A stretch of DNA of 64,000 nt from Axinella damicornis (taxonomy: Eukaryota; Porifera; Demospongiae; Axinellida; Axinellidae), in NCBI GenBank assembly GCA_963931865.1, contig OZ007518.1, forward strand, positions 9,972,361-10,036,360. Direction: 5' to 3'. Positions 44,643 through 55,250 of this stretch are shown here, in pieces; position 1 is the stretch's first letter; every line of letters begins with the position of its first letter. A model generated the notes under the pieces. That model made no database searches and was not told the DNA's origin. It worked only from the letters and a program-made list of their open reading frames with translations. Made by a program: the position numbers and the translations under genes.

Positions 44643-47600
44643 ATGAAGAACGGCCGCCTTCCAGTTTTGCCAGTTTCGGGAAAGTAAGCAGCTTGAAAAT
44701 TATGCCTTTCCTGACGTACGTCCTGCAATGCATGTAAATAACGTTGCACCACTTCGGGAGCTCCTCCTCAATCCTCCTCCCCTCCCCCTCCCCTCCTCCC
44801 TTTCCCTATACCTAGGCCCCTCCCCTCACTCTCCCTAGGCCCTCCCCTCCCTCCCCCTTCCCTCCCTCCTCCCCTCCCTCCCCCTACTCTCCCTCTCCCT
44901 TCCCCCTCCCCTCCTCTTCAAGTAATAATGTGCATCGCTGCCTCCGTCCCAGGTCCCATTCAGCCCAGAGGAGCAAGCTGCAGTTCAGGCTGCCCTGGAA
45001 CAGCGGCTGGGCCCAGAGTACATCAGCCAGAGGGCCGGGGCTGGAGGTCAAAAGGTCATCTAATGTTAACAATTTCAGTGCTCATACTGAATGGTAGTGT
45101 GGACCAATTCTGAATGTACACACATGTAGATTTGTATGTACATTTGAAAACAGTTCATTAATCTCTCCCTTCCCCCCTCCTCCCCACAGTTGGCTTACAT
45201 TGAAGGGCACAAGTTAGTCCATCTTGCAAATGAAACATTTGGTTTCAATGGATGGTCACATTCAGTCACACACCAGTCCATAGGTAACGTAACCATTGTG
45301 CGTGTGTGCATATTATCGAGTGTCTAAGATGTCTAAGGTTTACTGTGCAGTGTTAAGGTGTGGGTTGTTAATGGGCTGTTAGTTGTCTGGTTGTGACGGT
45401 CTCCCATTCTCATCTGCACACTAACTGTCCTCCGACAGCTGCTGTTACACTCTGTGATGACTTGGGGAGTCATAGATTATGACAGTACCAAGACACACTA
45501 TGCAATCTCCATGACTCTATTCATACAGCTTACAGAGACTTACCGGAGCCATAACATGTGCCTATACAGGTTGTACAGGTGCAATAACAGGTGGCGAGTA
45601 CAGTCCGTCAACACGCCCAGTCAGACTGTAGACAGCACATGATCATTCTCTGACACCTCTCAAACATTGCTCCCTCTCGATCTCATGAGTAAAATCTAGT
45701 TCACACTTTGCACAGTTTATTGTGGCCTCTCCTCTCAAAGCTGTTCTGCTTTTTCTTTTGAGTTTCGACTCCATGAGCTGTCACCGAGTAAGCAGCGAAA
45801 CCTGGATGGCCTTGGGTGTAGGTCTGAAATCTAAGAGTAGATTCTGTTTGCAGTGGTAAAATTTGATGCGTACATCTGACGTATCGCTAGAGTATCTGAA
45901 TTCAAGCTTCATTGTGTGTCAGTTCCCTAAGAATGTATTCCCAGCTGTGTTTGATCATTCTACCCATATAACCTTTACACAGACTTCATCGACCAGGTTG
46001 GGGAGAAGTACTACATCGGAGTGAGCACCTTTGTCCGGGTGCAGCTGAAGGATGGGACGTACCACGAGGATGTCGGGTATGGTGTCTCGGAGGGGATGAG
46101 ATCCAAGGCGCTCTCTATTGAGAAGGCCCGGAAGGAGGCAGTGACTGACGGACTTAAGAGAGCTCTCAGGTACAGGTGTTTTAATGCACCTGCTTCTCTG
46201 TTGCTGTTGGTGTGGCATGTAGCATAGTGTCACTATTTGCGGCCAGACAATCACATGCGCTAGAAAGTTTCTAACACAAGTCCCTTGTTAGTGTCGCTTC
46301 ACATTTGAAGAACAAATCCTCCTTTTGCTTCTAGCCTGATCCCCATTCTCCATGCTGGCCTCATTCCAATTCCAGGATGATACTCATTCCATTCTAGCCT
46401 CATTCCTATGTTAGCCTCATTCCCAGACCCTCTCTCACACGATCATAGCCTCCTCCATGAGCTGTGTGGGGGCTTGGTGGTGGGGCTGTTCCCTGGCAAC
46501 CATCACCAAGATTAATAATTTCTTGTGCAGGAGTTTTGGCAACCTTCTCGGCAACTGCATCAGTAACAAGAACTACCTGAGGTTCATACAGAGGCAACCC
46601 AAGGTCAATCAGCATACGCTATGATATCATCCATTACTAGTGTGCTTGCATGACCAAAGATTTCCCTGTTTGGGGAACTTCATTCGGATTGATAATTTTT
46701 TGATACTAAGAGTTGGCAGGGAGGTCTTGATGCTTATTGGGCTATTGTGTTATTCATTCCTGTCCTCGGGGGTGCTGCCTAGTGTTGATGGTCCTGCATG
46801 GTGATCCTTCTTTGGTGATTGGAAAAAGATAGGGAGAAGAGAGCCTGAAAAGAATAGGGGGAGGGGATTAGGGGAATGTGCAGACTGTATAGCATTAGTT
46901 TACCTTATGATGTAATGGATGGATACAATGTGGTAGTCCAGAATTTCCCAAGAGATCTGGGATATTACACACCTGGAATCCAAGCCTTTCTGGGGGGTGC
47001 TGTGTTGTCTGTTCAAATTACAGGCTACGTATGTTGTGCCCAGCAGTGTTCATTTCACTGTCACTTTATTGTAAAGTTGTGTCTTGGGGTGTAACAAACT
47101 GGGTTTCTATTGCAGTTTGAAGCACCTATGGACGGCACTGACCTCAAGCACTTTGGGGAATCGAGCCCTGCTCTGGCAGAGTTCCGATCCCACAGACAGC
47201 AGCAGTGGGGTGGGTCTCCGTCCCAGCTGCTGGATGCCATGGGGACGGTGATCCATCCGTCTGTAACCCCACAAACAACAGCTGTAATTTCTACCCCTTC
47301 TGTGAGAACTGGGCCCATTCCACAGCAAGGTTCTGGTACCACCCCCGAGTGCTCTCTGGCAAGAGCTCTGTACGCCCCCGGGGCTGCTGCTTCTTCGACC
47401 GTTAAACCAAAGACTCCTCTTCAGTTGCAGAGTGCTACACCTGAGATGAAGGGAGGTCAGGGTGCAACGCCTCAGATGAAGGGAGGTCAGGGTGCAATGC
47501 CTCAGACGAAGGGAGGTCAAAGTGCACCTGCAAAACTGCATGCAACTGGACTTCACCTCCACCCCGCTCCACAGAGTGAAGCAAACACTAAACATAGTGA

Positions 47601-48424
47601 TACCGATATTACTACTGTGTCACATTGTACAGCGGGAAGAAACACAGCGAGGGGCCATCCTCTTGTTACTTCCTCCAAGCCAGAGTCTAGTGTCAGTAGC
47701 GGTCCTAGACAAGGACACGTATCTGGCTGTCCTAAACCTTCAGGACAAAGAAAGGGTGGAGAATTTAACCCACCATCTGTTGTTGATGCTGCTGGTAGTA
47801 ACATTAACCCTCAATCTGATGACAGTGAAATTGATGGCAAGTCTGGAACTTCTGCTGGCAGTTCAGAAGAGACCAGAAAGCTGAGGCAAGCTCAGCAGAG
47901 GTTACAGAAGGAGAAATGGCAGAAAAAGTATGGCCTGGGATGCAAGAGGCATTCGGAAGGCAGTGTGGGTGGTGGGAGCTTTCGAGAACAGGAACCTCAT
48001 AACAAAGGACAGACTGTTGACGAGGACGGCTTCAATGGCCTGATCTCAGATGGTAAGGTTTTGCTTTGTTTTGCCCTGCATAGTTTGAGCCACTCAACGC
48101 ATGGTTCATGTGTTGCAGGTAACATGATCAGTACCACTTACTGGATGTAAAGTACTTGAAGCATTCAATATTTAGTCTAGCCTACTCAACCATTGTAGCA
48201 TTGTAAAAACATTATCATACCCAATGCTGTAAAAGAAGATTGGCTTTGTTCTCAAGTTGAGCATCATTCAAAAGTGTCACTCTCCCTCCGGTGCAGATGA
48301 CCCAGAATTTTGGGGGCACATTCTCTTGACCCAGGAGTGCTCCAGCTCAGCTGCAGAACCAGGACCTCCCTCGTCTGTGGATGAAGTGACACACCAACCA
48401 AAGAGATTCAGAGCATCACAATGA
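44643..48424 (+). CDS. RAD52: RAD52 recombination mediator
   Basis: Exons 44964-45054, 45190-45283, 45983-46169, 46531-46603, 47116-48052 and 48297-48424 join in phase. A probable first exon at 44643-44683 ([13 protein letters not shown]) completes 516 codons; that junction is less certain. The N-terminal annealing domain is clear: [59 protein letters not shown] with [20 protein letters not shown], and [19 protein letters not shown]52 forms ring oligomers that anneal single-stranded DNA in double-strand-break repair (family knowledge). The large exon encodes a low-complexity C-terminal half with three tandem GGQGA-PQMK-type repeats (about 47445-47525) and a basic [17 protein letters not shown] helix; RPA/RAD51-binding regions cannot be assigned. 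It is longer than human RAD52 (418). Confidence 0.92.
47443..47525 (+). repeat. 27-30 bp coding tandem repeat in RAD52
   Basis: Three units of GGAGGTCAGGGTGCAACGCC / TCAGATGAAG encode [14 protein letters not shown] repeats in the disordered half of RAD52. Confidence 0.85.
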
Positions 48425-48469
48425 AGGATTTATGTTGTATTATGAGCTCCGCCCACCCATGTTGCTCCG

Positions 48470-48479
48470 CCTTATATGG
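48470..48479 (+). promoter_or_regulatory. CArG box (CCTTATATGG) upstream of the 260-residue gene
   Basis: A perfect match to the SRF/MADS consensus CC(A/T)6GG, 99 bases before the ATG at 48578 and just after a CCGCCCACCC motif. Function is inferred from sequence only. Confidence 0.35.
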
Positions 48480-48577
48480 AGAATACCGCGTAATATATAC
48501 AGCCGTTACTTCTCACTTGTTCAGTGCAAGATGCGGTACCGAAATATAGCGGTGTATATGTAAACACGTAACTAGAG

Positions 48578-49360
48578 ATGTCTTTCGGCTACCAAGCTTT
48601 ACGTCGAAGCGATTCCTACATCTACCTATCGAGCGCTAGCCCGAGCGCCATGCGCCGACTGCCGTTGAGGAGAGCCAGCATTTCATCATTCACGAGCGAC
48701 TTATCCCTGAATGCACAAAGTCATGGGTTAGAGCAAGGCCGACTGCACGGCCTTCTACAAAGAATCGGACACCGGAGACGACAGCGACATGTCTACCGTG
48801 ACCTAAACAGCGACACTTCGGAGAAAGAAAATTACATGAACTTGTGTGATGAAATGGAGCCAAATTCTAGACATAATATGTCGAGTGTAACAGACAAACC
48901 TTATGATGAGGACACAGATGAGATGGTTTTCAAGAAGAGACACCATCGATCTCAAACGCAGGAGGCAGACAGTGAGGATGATCCTGCAATGCCGATTCAC
49001 CATGTGTCTCCCAGAACAGGCGGTGAGCACTCACGGCTGAAAGAAATAGATAGTCCACATCCAAGTGATCATACTCTGCCTGTGAGGAGTACTTCTTTTA
49101 ATGCGCATGGGGAATATGTGCGGCTGAAAGAAATGGAAGAGCCAGTTGCGAGCAACCATGTTAGGCGAACTTCTTTTAGTCCACATGAGGAGTGTTCAGA
49201 TGAGGAGGAGGTGGATCATGCTACGCTGATGCGGATAACGTCCATTAATGTGCACCGGCAGTACTCTCGGTTGAAAGAATTGAATGGAACCAGGCCAGAG
49301 AATGGTCGCTTGTATAATGTACCACTGCACTGCCTTACAAGGACAGAGCTGCATGCATGA
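48578..49360 (+). CDS. Unrecognised 260-residue repeat-containing protein
   Basis: A single open frame. No known domain was recognised. The N-terminal 75 residues are Ser/Arg/Leu-rich with basic runs (RRLPLRRASISSF, GHRRRQRH). The middle is acidic and polar. From about residue 147 three imperfect repeats carry the motif H-x-Y/S-x-R-L-K-E-hydrophobic (GEHSRLKEIDS, HGEYVRLKEMEE, HRQYSRLKELNG), separated by RSTSFN / RRTSFS / RITSIN stretches. The RxxS motifs look like basophilic kinase sites. No signal peptide or membrane segment is evident. Codon use and length favour a real gene; it follows RAD52 by 150 bases on the same strand. Lineage-specific origin is possible. Confidence 0.6.
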   Translation: MSFGYQALRRSDSYIYLSSASPSAMRRLPLRRASISSFTSDLSLNAQSHGLEQGRLHGLLQRIGHRRRQRHVYRDLNSDTSEKENYMNLCDEMEPNSRHNMSSVTDKPYDEDTDEMVFKKRHHRSQTQEADSEDDPAMPIHHVSPRTGGEHSRLKEIDSPHPSDHTLPVRSTSFNAHGEYVRLKEMEEPVASNHVRRTSFSPHEECSDEEEVDHATLMRITSINVHRQYSRLKELNGTRPENGRLYNVPLHCLTRTELHA

Positions 49361-51181
49361 GACGTGCACCCAGAGCTGCAGAAAACAATGTCATGCACTT
49401 GTGCAATTAATGTTTTGACAACCAAACTTACTTTGCCACCTGATTGCTTGGCATGTACACAAGGTGTACTATAATTGACTGCACTTCTGATTTGGCAACT
49501 GTGAACCTTTGTAGTGTATAGGACTTCCATTATACGTGACATTGTGACATTGTGAGGAATGTTCGTCCAGTGTGATTTAATCTTGTTGGTCATGAGGCAT
49601 TGCACTGTGTATTCATGCATTATGAAAGACTACTGCATGCAACTGCTTGTACCATTATAAGGCCTTCTCGCCCCAGGTCTGCCAGAAGGTGTGTGTACGA
49701 GGCTATATGAGAACATAATTATTACATTAATTTTGTTTAACACAAATTTACGTATAGCAAGTGATCGTGACATTGTATATCACTTTTAGAAAATTTTATG
49801 CATCTTATATATGCATGCTGTTTCAAGCATGAGCCGAATCACTTGCTGTCCCAAGGACGAGACAAAGTCATTCCACATGTACACTAAACTTAGACAATTC
49901 AATTACTTGACTAGAGATTGCCTAATGGCTATAAAGCACTTTCCTTCCCATTGTAAATATTGCATCTGGATGGCTGGAGGTTAATAGATGGACTATAATG
50001 TGTAGGGCTTTGATATGACCCATGCCAAGTAAGTCCAATTCCAATTGATCGAGGTTTTTCTGGAGTATCAGACCCTGGGTCAGGGGTCAGGGGTCAGGGG
50101 TCTGATGCAATTACATAAACAAACATCTCCATTTCCTGACTGAACTGCACCTGGACCTATTGCATGGGTGCATGCAAACTAAAACATCTTGTGTGTGAAT
50201 GTGTTGTCTATACAGAGGCTACTTGTATCGGTGCAGCTTGGCCCTGTGGGGTAGTCACATGCCACAACCATAATTATAGAATCTGTCTTGCCAACCCTTT
50301 TACAAGTCTAGCTGATCAGAAATCGGTTAGCAAATCTCCGTTTCTCTGCAGCACGACAAAATGTGTCCTGGGTTGCTATGGCAATAATATTAGTATCCTT
50401 ACAACACATTGTTACAACATTAACTCCATATGATTATGGGTGTGACATGTCTTGGCATATACCAGCCAACTAGGTGTGCCCAACTTGCTGCAGCCAGAGT
50501 ACAATTGTGAGCACAATAAGGCTTTAATCAATTGGGTTAAGTTATAACCTATATGCACACTGGACTATGAACCATCATGTGAAGTTCTCACATAAGACAA
50601 ATAATTATGCATGCAGAACACTAGCAGAAGCACCAAACATCCAAACAGATATATAAGAGGACATTATGCAAGAAAGAAATTGATTAAATGAAACCGAGGA
50701 TTGCAAAGATTATACTGATCTTCCAAATTTGGTCATGTATAGCTGCATGCATGCATGCATTGATCAGCAGTGAAGTTTAATTGATATATATTCGATCCAG
50801 CCTATCACAGCTAGTGTCATAACGTGCACGTGTGCACTAGCTGTACGGCAGCTAGCTTGCACATCACTCAGACCATCCTGCATGGCTACATGAACACATA
50901 CCATTTCAGTGTACAGAAGTAGTGCTGGATACATGACATGAATGTGAGTTAAATGAAGGATCTCTTACAGGCTGTGGGCAACATACTTTCAACATTAACA
51001 TACGGTGTTGGATGGTTCGGCATTCAGTCAGTCAATGCTGCACTAAGTATATGATGATACTAGCTAATAGGATACCAACACACACGGTGTACGCACTTGC
51101 TAATGGAGGTAATGTGTATGTTCTTGTGAAGGTTCTGTGCTATAGCAGGTCAACATCTAGTGTTCTCAAGTTCTGTGCTTG
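49361..51181. other. Intergenic, no gene supported
   Basis: AT-rich DNA with a weak palindrome near 49665-49705 and a GGGTCAGGGGTCAGGGGTC triplication near 50080-50100. An 89-codon frame at 50164-50433 has no recognisable domain and an unremarkable composition. Confidence 0.5.
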
Positions 51182-52933
51182 TTAGGACGGCATGGGGCTT
51201 TCATTGGAAAGGATGTGAGGCCCAGACGATGACTCGAACCCCACTATGCTTGGTTCGGAGGTGGCAGTCGAGGTAACGAACCCAGTGCTAGAGGTAGAGG
51301 AGACTGACGCTACTGCAGCCGTGGCTTGGAAAGCCTCACTTTCAGCAATCGTCTGCATGATGTTGTCCCCCTCCCCTGTTCCCATGGTGACCTCATCCAC
51401 CAGTGCACTCATATCGGCCGACAGATCACCATCGATCGTCGGCAAGATGGAGCCGGAATTCAGCCCGAGTTCATTCGCTTTGTCACGATGCTCCGGACTT
51501 CGATAGTGGGTCACGAGGTTGCTCGAGTGATGAAACGTTTTATCACACAGCTGGCACTGGTAGAGCTTCTTTGTGCGATGCTGTTCCGGGTGTACCTTGA
51601 TGTGCTGCTTGTAGGCGTACTCGGTGTCAAACCCTGAACTACAGTGCTTGCAGTTGTACAGCTTGTCCCCGTTATGGACCTCAATGTGAGCCTGCAAATA
51701 CGCAAGGCGGGCAAACGACCGTCCACAGACCTCGCACTCCAGGCGGTGCTCCACCAACTTGTGTTCCTGAAGGCTTGCGTTGGTCGGGAACAACTTGTAA
51801 CAGTCCGAGCAGCGGAGGTCTCTCGTGTCGGCATGGTTTTCACGCATGTGTTGTTTGTACTCGTTCAGCAAGGCGAAGGAGGCTTCGCACTCAAGGCATT
51901 TGTACGGTTTGCCGTTCATGTGTGTCTTCAGGTGGTGGAAGAGCGCTGATTGGGTAGCGAAGGTCTTCAGGCATCCCTCCGTGGTGCAGCTGAAGGGTCT
52001 CTCGTCCGAGTGGACTGACTTCATGTGGTTGTCCAGTGTGTCCATCCGGGTGAAATGGCGATCACAGATCTGGCAGACAACATGGGGCCGGTTTGGGTTG
52101 TGAATGTACATGTGACGCTGGAGTCGATACGGCCGGTCAAACCCCTTGCTGCACACCACACAGACGTATGTCCTTTCCACACGCTTCTCGACTGAGTCAA
52201 CACTACGATCCTTGCCAGCCAAGCCCTCCAATTTCATTGCTGATGTCGGTGACGTTGGGTTGATGCCAGCAGCTTGTCCAAGGAGATTTTCCTCCAAGAT
52301 GGAGGAAGAGCCATCTTCATGGAGTACAGAGGCACTAGCACCCTCCTGAGGGTGCGTCTCCATACTGGCTCCATCCAGACTAATACTGGAAGGAATTTCA
52401 GAACCAACGGTCACGTTCAAACTTGACGTTTGTGATACCTGAGAAACATCATCCTCTTTGATCGTGTACACCGAGGAGGACTTGCCCATCTCGATGTACT
52501 GCTGTAGGTTAGTGCTGTCCAACCCAGTGTGCGTCTCTCTCAAGTGGCGGAGCAGACATCGACGATAGATGAAACAGAATCCACAGATTTTGCAGTTGAG
52601 CGGTGGGAGTTGACTCCTTCGTCTCCTTTGGTTCGGCTTTGCTTTTAATGGAGTGGAACTCAGGATGGGTATCTGGGTTGTTACGGTCGGGTAGCAAGCA
52701 ACGGTAGAGACGTCTGAAGCAACCACAGTTACACTCGCCGGAGTTAGCTGCAGGGTTTGGTGTTGTGCGGGGGATATGCTTTCGAGTTCGTTCTCAGCTG
52801 ATGGCCTACAATTTCGACACAGAGTGGTGATGTCATCGTCATCGTCGTCGGAACACTGTGTGGCAAACTTACGACTGCAGGCGGAGCATGTCGAGATTGT
52901 GACACCGAGGTTTCTGCAGGTAGGAAGGGACAT
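51182..52933 (-). CDS. C2H2 zinc-finger protein with nine fingers
   Basis: An intronless frame of 583 residues. The N-terminus has a CSAC...CRNC four-cysteine motif (residues 16-42) around an acidic DDDDDD stretch. One C2H2 finger is near 114-135 (CKICGFCF...HLRETH), then a low-complexity Ser/Glu linker, then eight fingers at roughly 255-490 (for example CVVCSKGFDRPYRLQRHMYIH, CQICDRHFTRMDTLDNHMKS, CEVCGRSFARLAYLQAHIEVH and CQLCDKTFHHSSNLVTHYRS). The linkers are mostly not of the TGEKP type. The C-terminus is Ser/Thr/Ala-rich. Such proteins usually bind DNA as nuclear regulators. I cannot name a specific orthologue. Confidence 0.85.
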   Translation of the reverse strand: MSLPTCRNLGVTISTCSACSRKFATQCSDDDDDDITTLCRNCRPSAENELESISPAQHQTLQLTPASVTVVASDVSTVACYPTVTTQIPILSSTPLKAKPNQRRRRSQLPPLNCKICGFCFIYRRCLLRHLRETHTGLDSTNLQQYIEMGKSSSVYTIKEDDVSQVSQTSSLNVTVGSEIPSSISLDGASMETHPQEGASASVLHEDGSSSILEENLLGQAAGINPTSPTSAMKLEGLAGKDRSVDSVEKRVERTYVCVVCSKGFDRPYRLQRHMYIHNPNRPHVVCQICDRHFTRMDTLDNHMKSVHSDERPFSCTTEGCLKTFATQSALFHHLKTHMNGKPYKCLECEASFALLNEYKQHMRENHADTRDLRCSDCYKLFPTNASLQEHKLVEHRLECEVCGRSFARLAYLQAHIEVHNGDKLYNCKHCSSGFDTEYAYKQHIKVHPEQHRTKKLYQCQLCDKTFHHSSNLVTHYRSPEHRDKANELGLNSGSILPTIDGDLSADMSALVDEVTMGTGEGDNIMQTIAESEAFQATAAVASVSSTSSTGFVTSTATSEPSIVGFESSSGPHILSNESPMPS

Positions 52934-53649
52934 TATTGAAGGTTAATTGCGTCACTGAATGGGTGTCAGCTTATAAGACAGCTGCTATTGTAGCTATTGC
53001 CCGCAGTCAGGGGCTGAATGCTGCCAACAAACAGTCTGGGAGTGAGGAAAATAGTATGGGAATAAGGTCAGGAAGGTAGGAACTGGCCTCGTTCCCAGTC
53101 CCACGCCCAGCTTTTCGTCGCTTGCAGTACGGTACTGCAAGCGACGAAAATCTGGGTGGGGCCTGGGAACGAGGCTAGCAAGAACCAACTCCAAGCCTTG
53201 CCAAATCCCGTTCCCAGGCCCTGCCCACACCCAAGAAGGGTTCTGGTAAACCACTGTTTGCGTATGCATTTAATCTCCCAGGAAAATCACATCATATCCA
53301 TACAGCCATGTTGTCAAAAATGTATACTACATGTATGCTACACGGTCCACACTCTTTCTCGAGCCTAGGAACGAAGCTGCCTTGCCAAGCAACAAACCTT
53401 GCAACAATGGCATAGAGTTCTAGACTAAACACGCACCCTGGCTACATGCACGGGTTAACAGGAGAGTGGTGGACTGTTCACAGGTGATGAAACTCGTTAG
53501 CTAGCAAGTATTCATCTGAGGTGCAAACTCAGGAACTACACGATGTACAGCGTTGAAGATGGCAGAGACATGTCCCCTGACTGACTTATAAATGTCATCC
53601 ACACATGATAACTATTCTGGTGAACAACGATTGAGACACGTTCTTCAGT
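52934..53649. other. Intergenic with palindromic-family copies
   Basis: Upstream of the zinc-finger gene. It includes a palindromic element (53084-53177) and partial copies of its terminus near 53208 and 53360 (CCCAGGCCCTGCCC, GAGCCTAGGAACGAAGCTG). No gene seen. Confidence 0.6.
53084..53177. mobile_element. Palindromic element, 94 bp, with GCTTGCAGTACGGTACTGCAAGC core
   Basis: The arms GGCCTCGTTCCCAGTCCCAC and GTGGGGCCTGGGAACGAGGCTA are complementary, as is the centre TTTTCGTCGCTTGCAGTA / TACTGCAAGCGACGAAAA. Flanks GTAGGAAC and GCAAGAAC are only partly alike. Confidence 0.8.
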
Positions 53650-54181
53650 ATGGGGAGTCTGGGAACCACATTGTTCATGCCATGTGTACCAGGGCAATTC
53701 TCTCTTCAGTGGTCTCGTGAGTTCTCGTTAACTCCTGGCTGCATCTTTGCTAGTCTCACTATTCTGATGGACAGACAGTCTTGTGTGATAGCATCTCTGA
53801 CGACGAGCATTAGCACGAGATCGAGGTCAAGTAGGTACAAAGGTCACGCAACAAGTAGCAGTATTGAATACACAAGTATTATGATCTGGAGTGCATTTGC
53901 TGGCACATGAACCTTGTCACTTCGCAGTGTTGATACTAGTCGTATAACTCTGTCACACAGGTTCGCAGCCAGACACCTCACACTGACCAACCCTAACCTC
54001 GTACTCTCAGGCTTTCGTCCCAGATGCTGTCTCAGAAAATGTGGAAGGAAAGCCTGTGATAATTATGGTCATGTGATATGGTCATGTGACATGGTCATGT
54101 GACATGGTCATGTGACATCTGCGGACTGAGCTCAGGATTTTCAGTCCACAGATAATACGAGCAAAATAATGACTTACATAC
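53650..54181. other. Intergenic, no gene supported
   Basis: A short open frame (86 codons) without recognisable features. It contains a GGTCATGTGACAT tandem repeat at 54066-54118. Confidence 0.5.
54066..54118. repeat. 13-bp tandem repeat ATGGTCATGTGAC
   Basis: About four units in succession; the unit contains the E-box-like CATGTG. Confidence 0.88.
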
Positions 54182-54182
54182 A

Positions 54183-54238
54183 TAGCCTCGTTCCCAGGCC
54201 TTCACTCACCCCCCAGGGTGTGGAGGCCTGGGAACAGG
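54183..54238. mobile_element. Palindromic element fragment at a gene end
   Basis: TAGCCTCGTTCCCAGGCCT ... AGGCCTGGGAACAGGA forms an inverted repeat around CACCCCCCAGGGTGTGG. The adjacent minus-strand frame runs into it and stops within it. Confidence 0.65.
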
Positions 54239-54718
54239 ACATGCAATGAAACACAAGACGTACATCTTCTTGAGGGGAGGAGGCATGCCGTCTGTAGCTG
54301 GGGGTGTGTAGTTCAGTTCTTCCTCCGTAAGGCCCACCATCACATCAGCTTCACCCTGGTTCCCATTAATAGTAACAGGTGGCGCCACACCTGTTGCGCT
54401 CAAGACGACGGGCATCAGGGTTGAGAGATCGCCACTAGTACCCTGCTTGTTAAAATCCTGCAGGCTTTGTAGGCCGATTTCCGTCAGATAGACAGTTTGG
54501 AGCAGTCCCGCTGTGTCAGTGCGAATTATTCTCATCTGCTCAAGTGCATTTTTGACCACTTCATTGCTAGGAGCTCTCGTGCTAGGAGACACCGTCTTGA
54601 TAATCTCGAGATACGAATGAACGCGGTGAAGGTTTGAGAGCACTCGAGTTGCTTTCTCCAACGCCTCTTTGAGTTTATCGTGCAACAGACCAGATTCTGT
54701 TGATTCATTGGACGCCAT
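54206..54718 (-). CDS. Unrecognised helical protein (first exon or full gene)
   Basis: A frame of 170 residues starting MASNESTESGLLHDKLKEAL. Residues 12-110 are strongly amphipathic and likely all-helical, resembling small subunits of nuclear or vesicle complexes, but I cannot name a family. The Pro-rich segment PPATDGMPPPLKK is followed by a donor-like AAGAAGAT/GTACGT (about 54263), and the last 20 residues derive from a palindromic element. The true protein therefore probably continues in another exon not identified, or truncates here. The start is the only in-frame Met near the upstream end. Confidence 0.55.
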   Translation of the reverse strand: MASNESTESGLLHDKLKEALEKATRVLSNLHRVHSYLEIIKTVSPSTRAPSNEVVKNALEQMRIIRTDTAGLLQTVYLTEIGLQSLQDFNKQGTSGDLSTLMPVVLSATGVAPPVTINGNQGEADVMVGLTEEELNYTPPATDGMPPPLKKMYVLCFIACPVPRPPHPGG

Positions 54719-55250
54719 GATGCAAACTTGGACAGCGTATGTACAGCAATGGCTATATCTGGAGAGAGCAAGGTATGGGACTCAAATGATTTCATGCATG
54801 TAAGGTAACAAACATTGCTTGATCAAAGTTAGGCCAAAATTTTGTGTATGGCTTATTCACAACCAATTACTAAGTCCCGAATCCCACGTCTCAATTTAGA
54901 CTCAAATAATGGCTGGCCCACCTACCCGTTTAAACGACCCCCTGAACGGGGACGGGAAAAATTCGCACTGTTATCACAAGTTACTCCTCCCAAGTCTCCC
55001 CACAGCCTAAGTTGGTTTACGGGAATCAGTCGCTTTCTACAACAGATAGGTGCGACACTTACGATGTGAAGGGGTTCTGCCTTTCAACCTTGGTCTTTCA
55101 GGGTCGAAAATACGCCATTTTTTAAACTTTTAAACTTCCGCGAGGCCATGTCATAGATATCTCCGCCCCCGTACATGCATACGCGTCAATTTTGCGGTCA
55201 CAACGACAATTTACACGGATCGCCCATTAAAAATTGTCGTGAGTAGCGGT

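Noticed and set aside
50164..50433. 89-codon open frame
   Set aside because: No recognisable domain or splice context; likely chance.
53650..53910. 86-codon open frame
   Set aside because: Ser/Thr-rich, no homology or conserved context.
55239..55250. Upstream GTG start for WDR82
   Set aside because: The ATG at 55251 matches the conserved N-terminus MKLTD; a GTG start is not expected in a nuclear animal gene.
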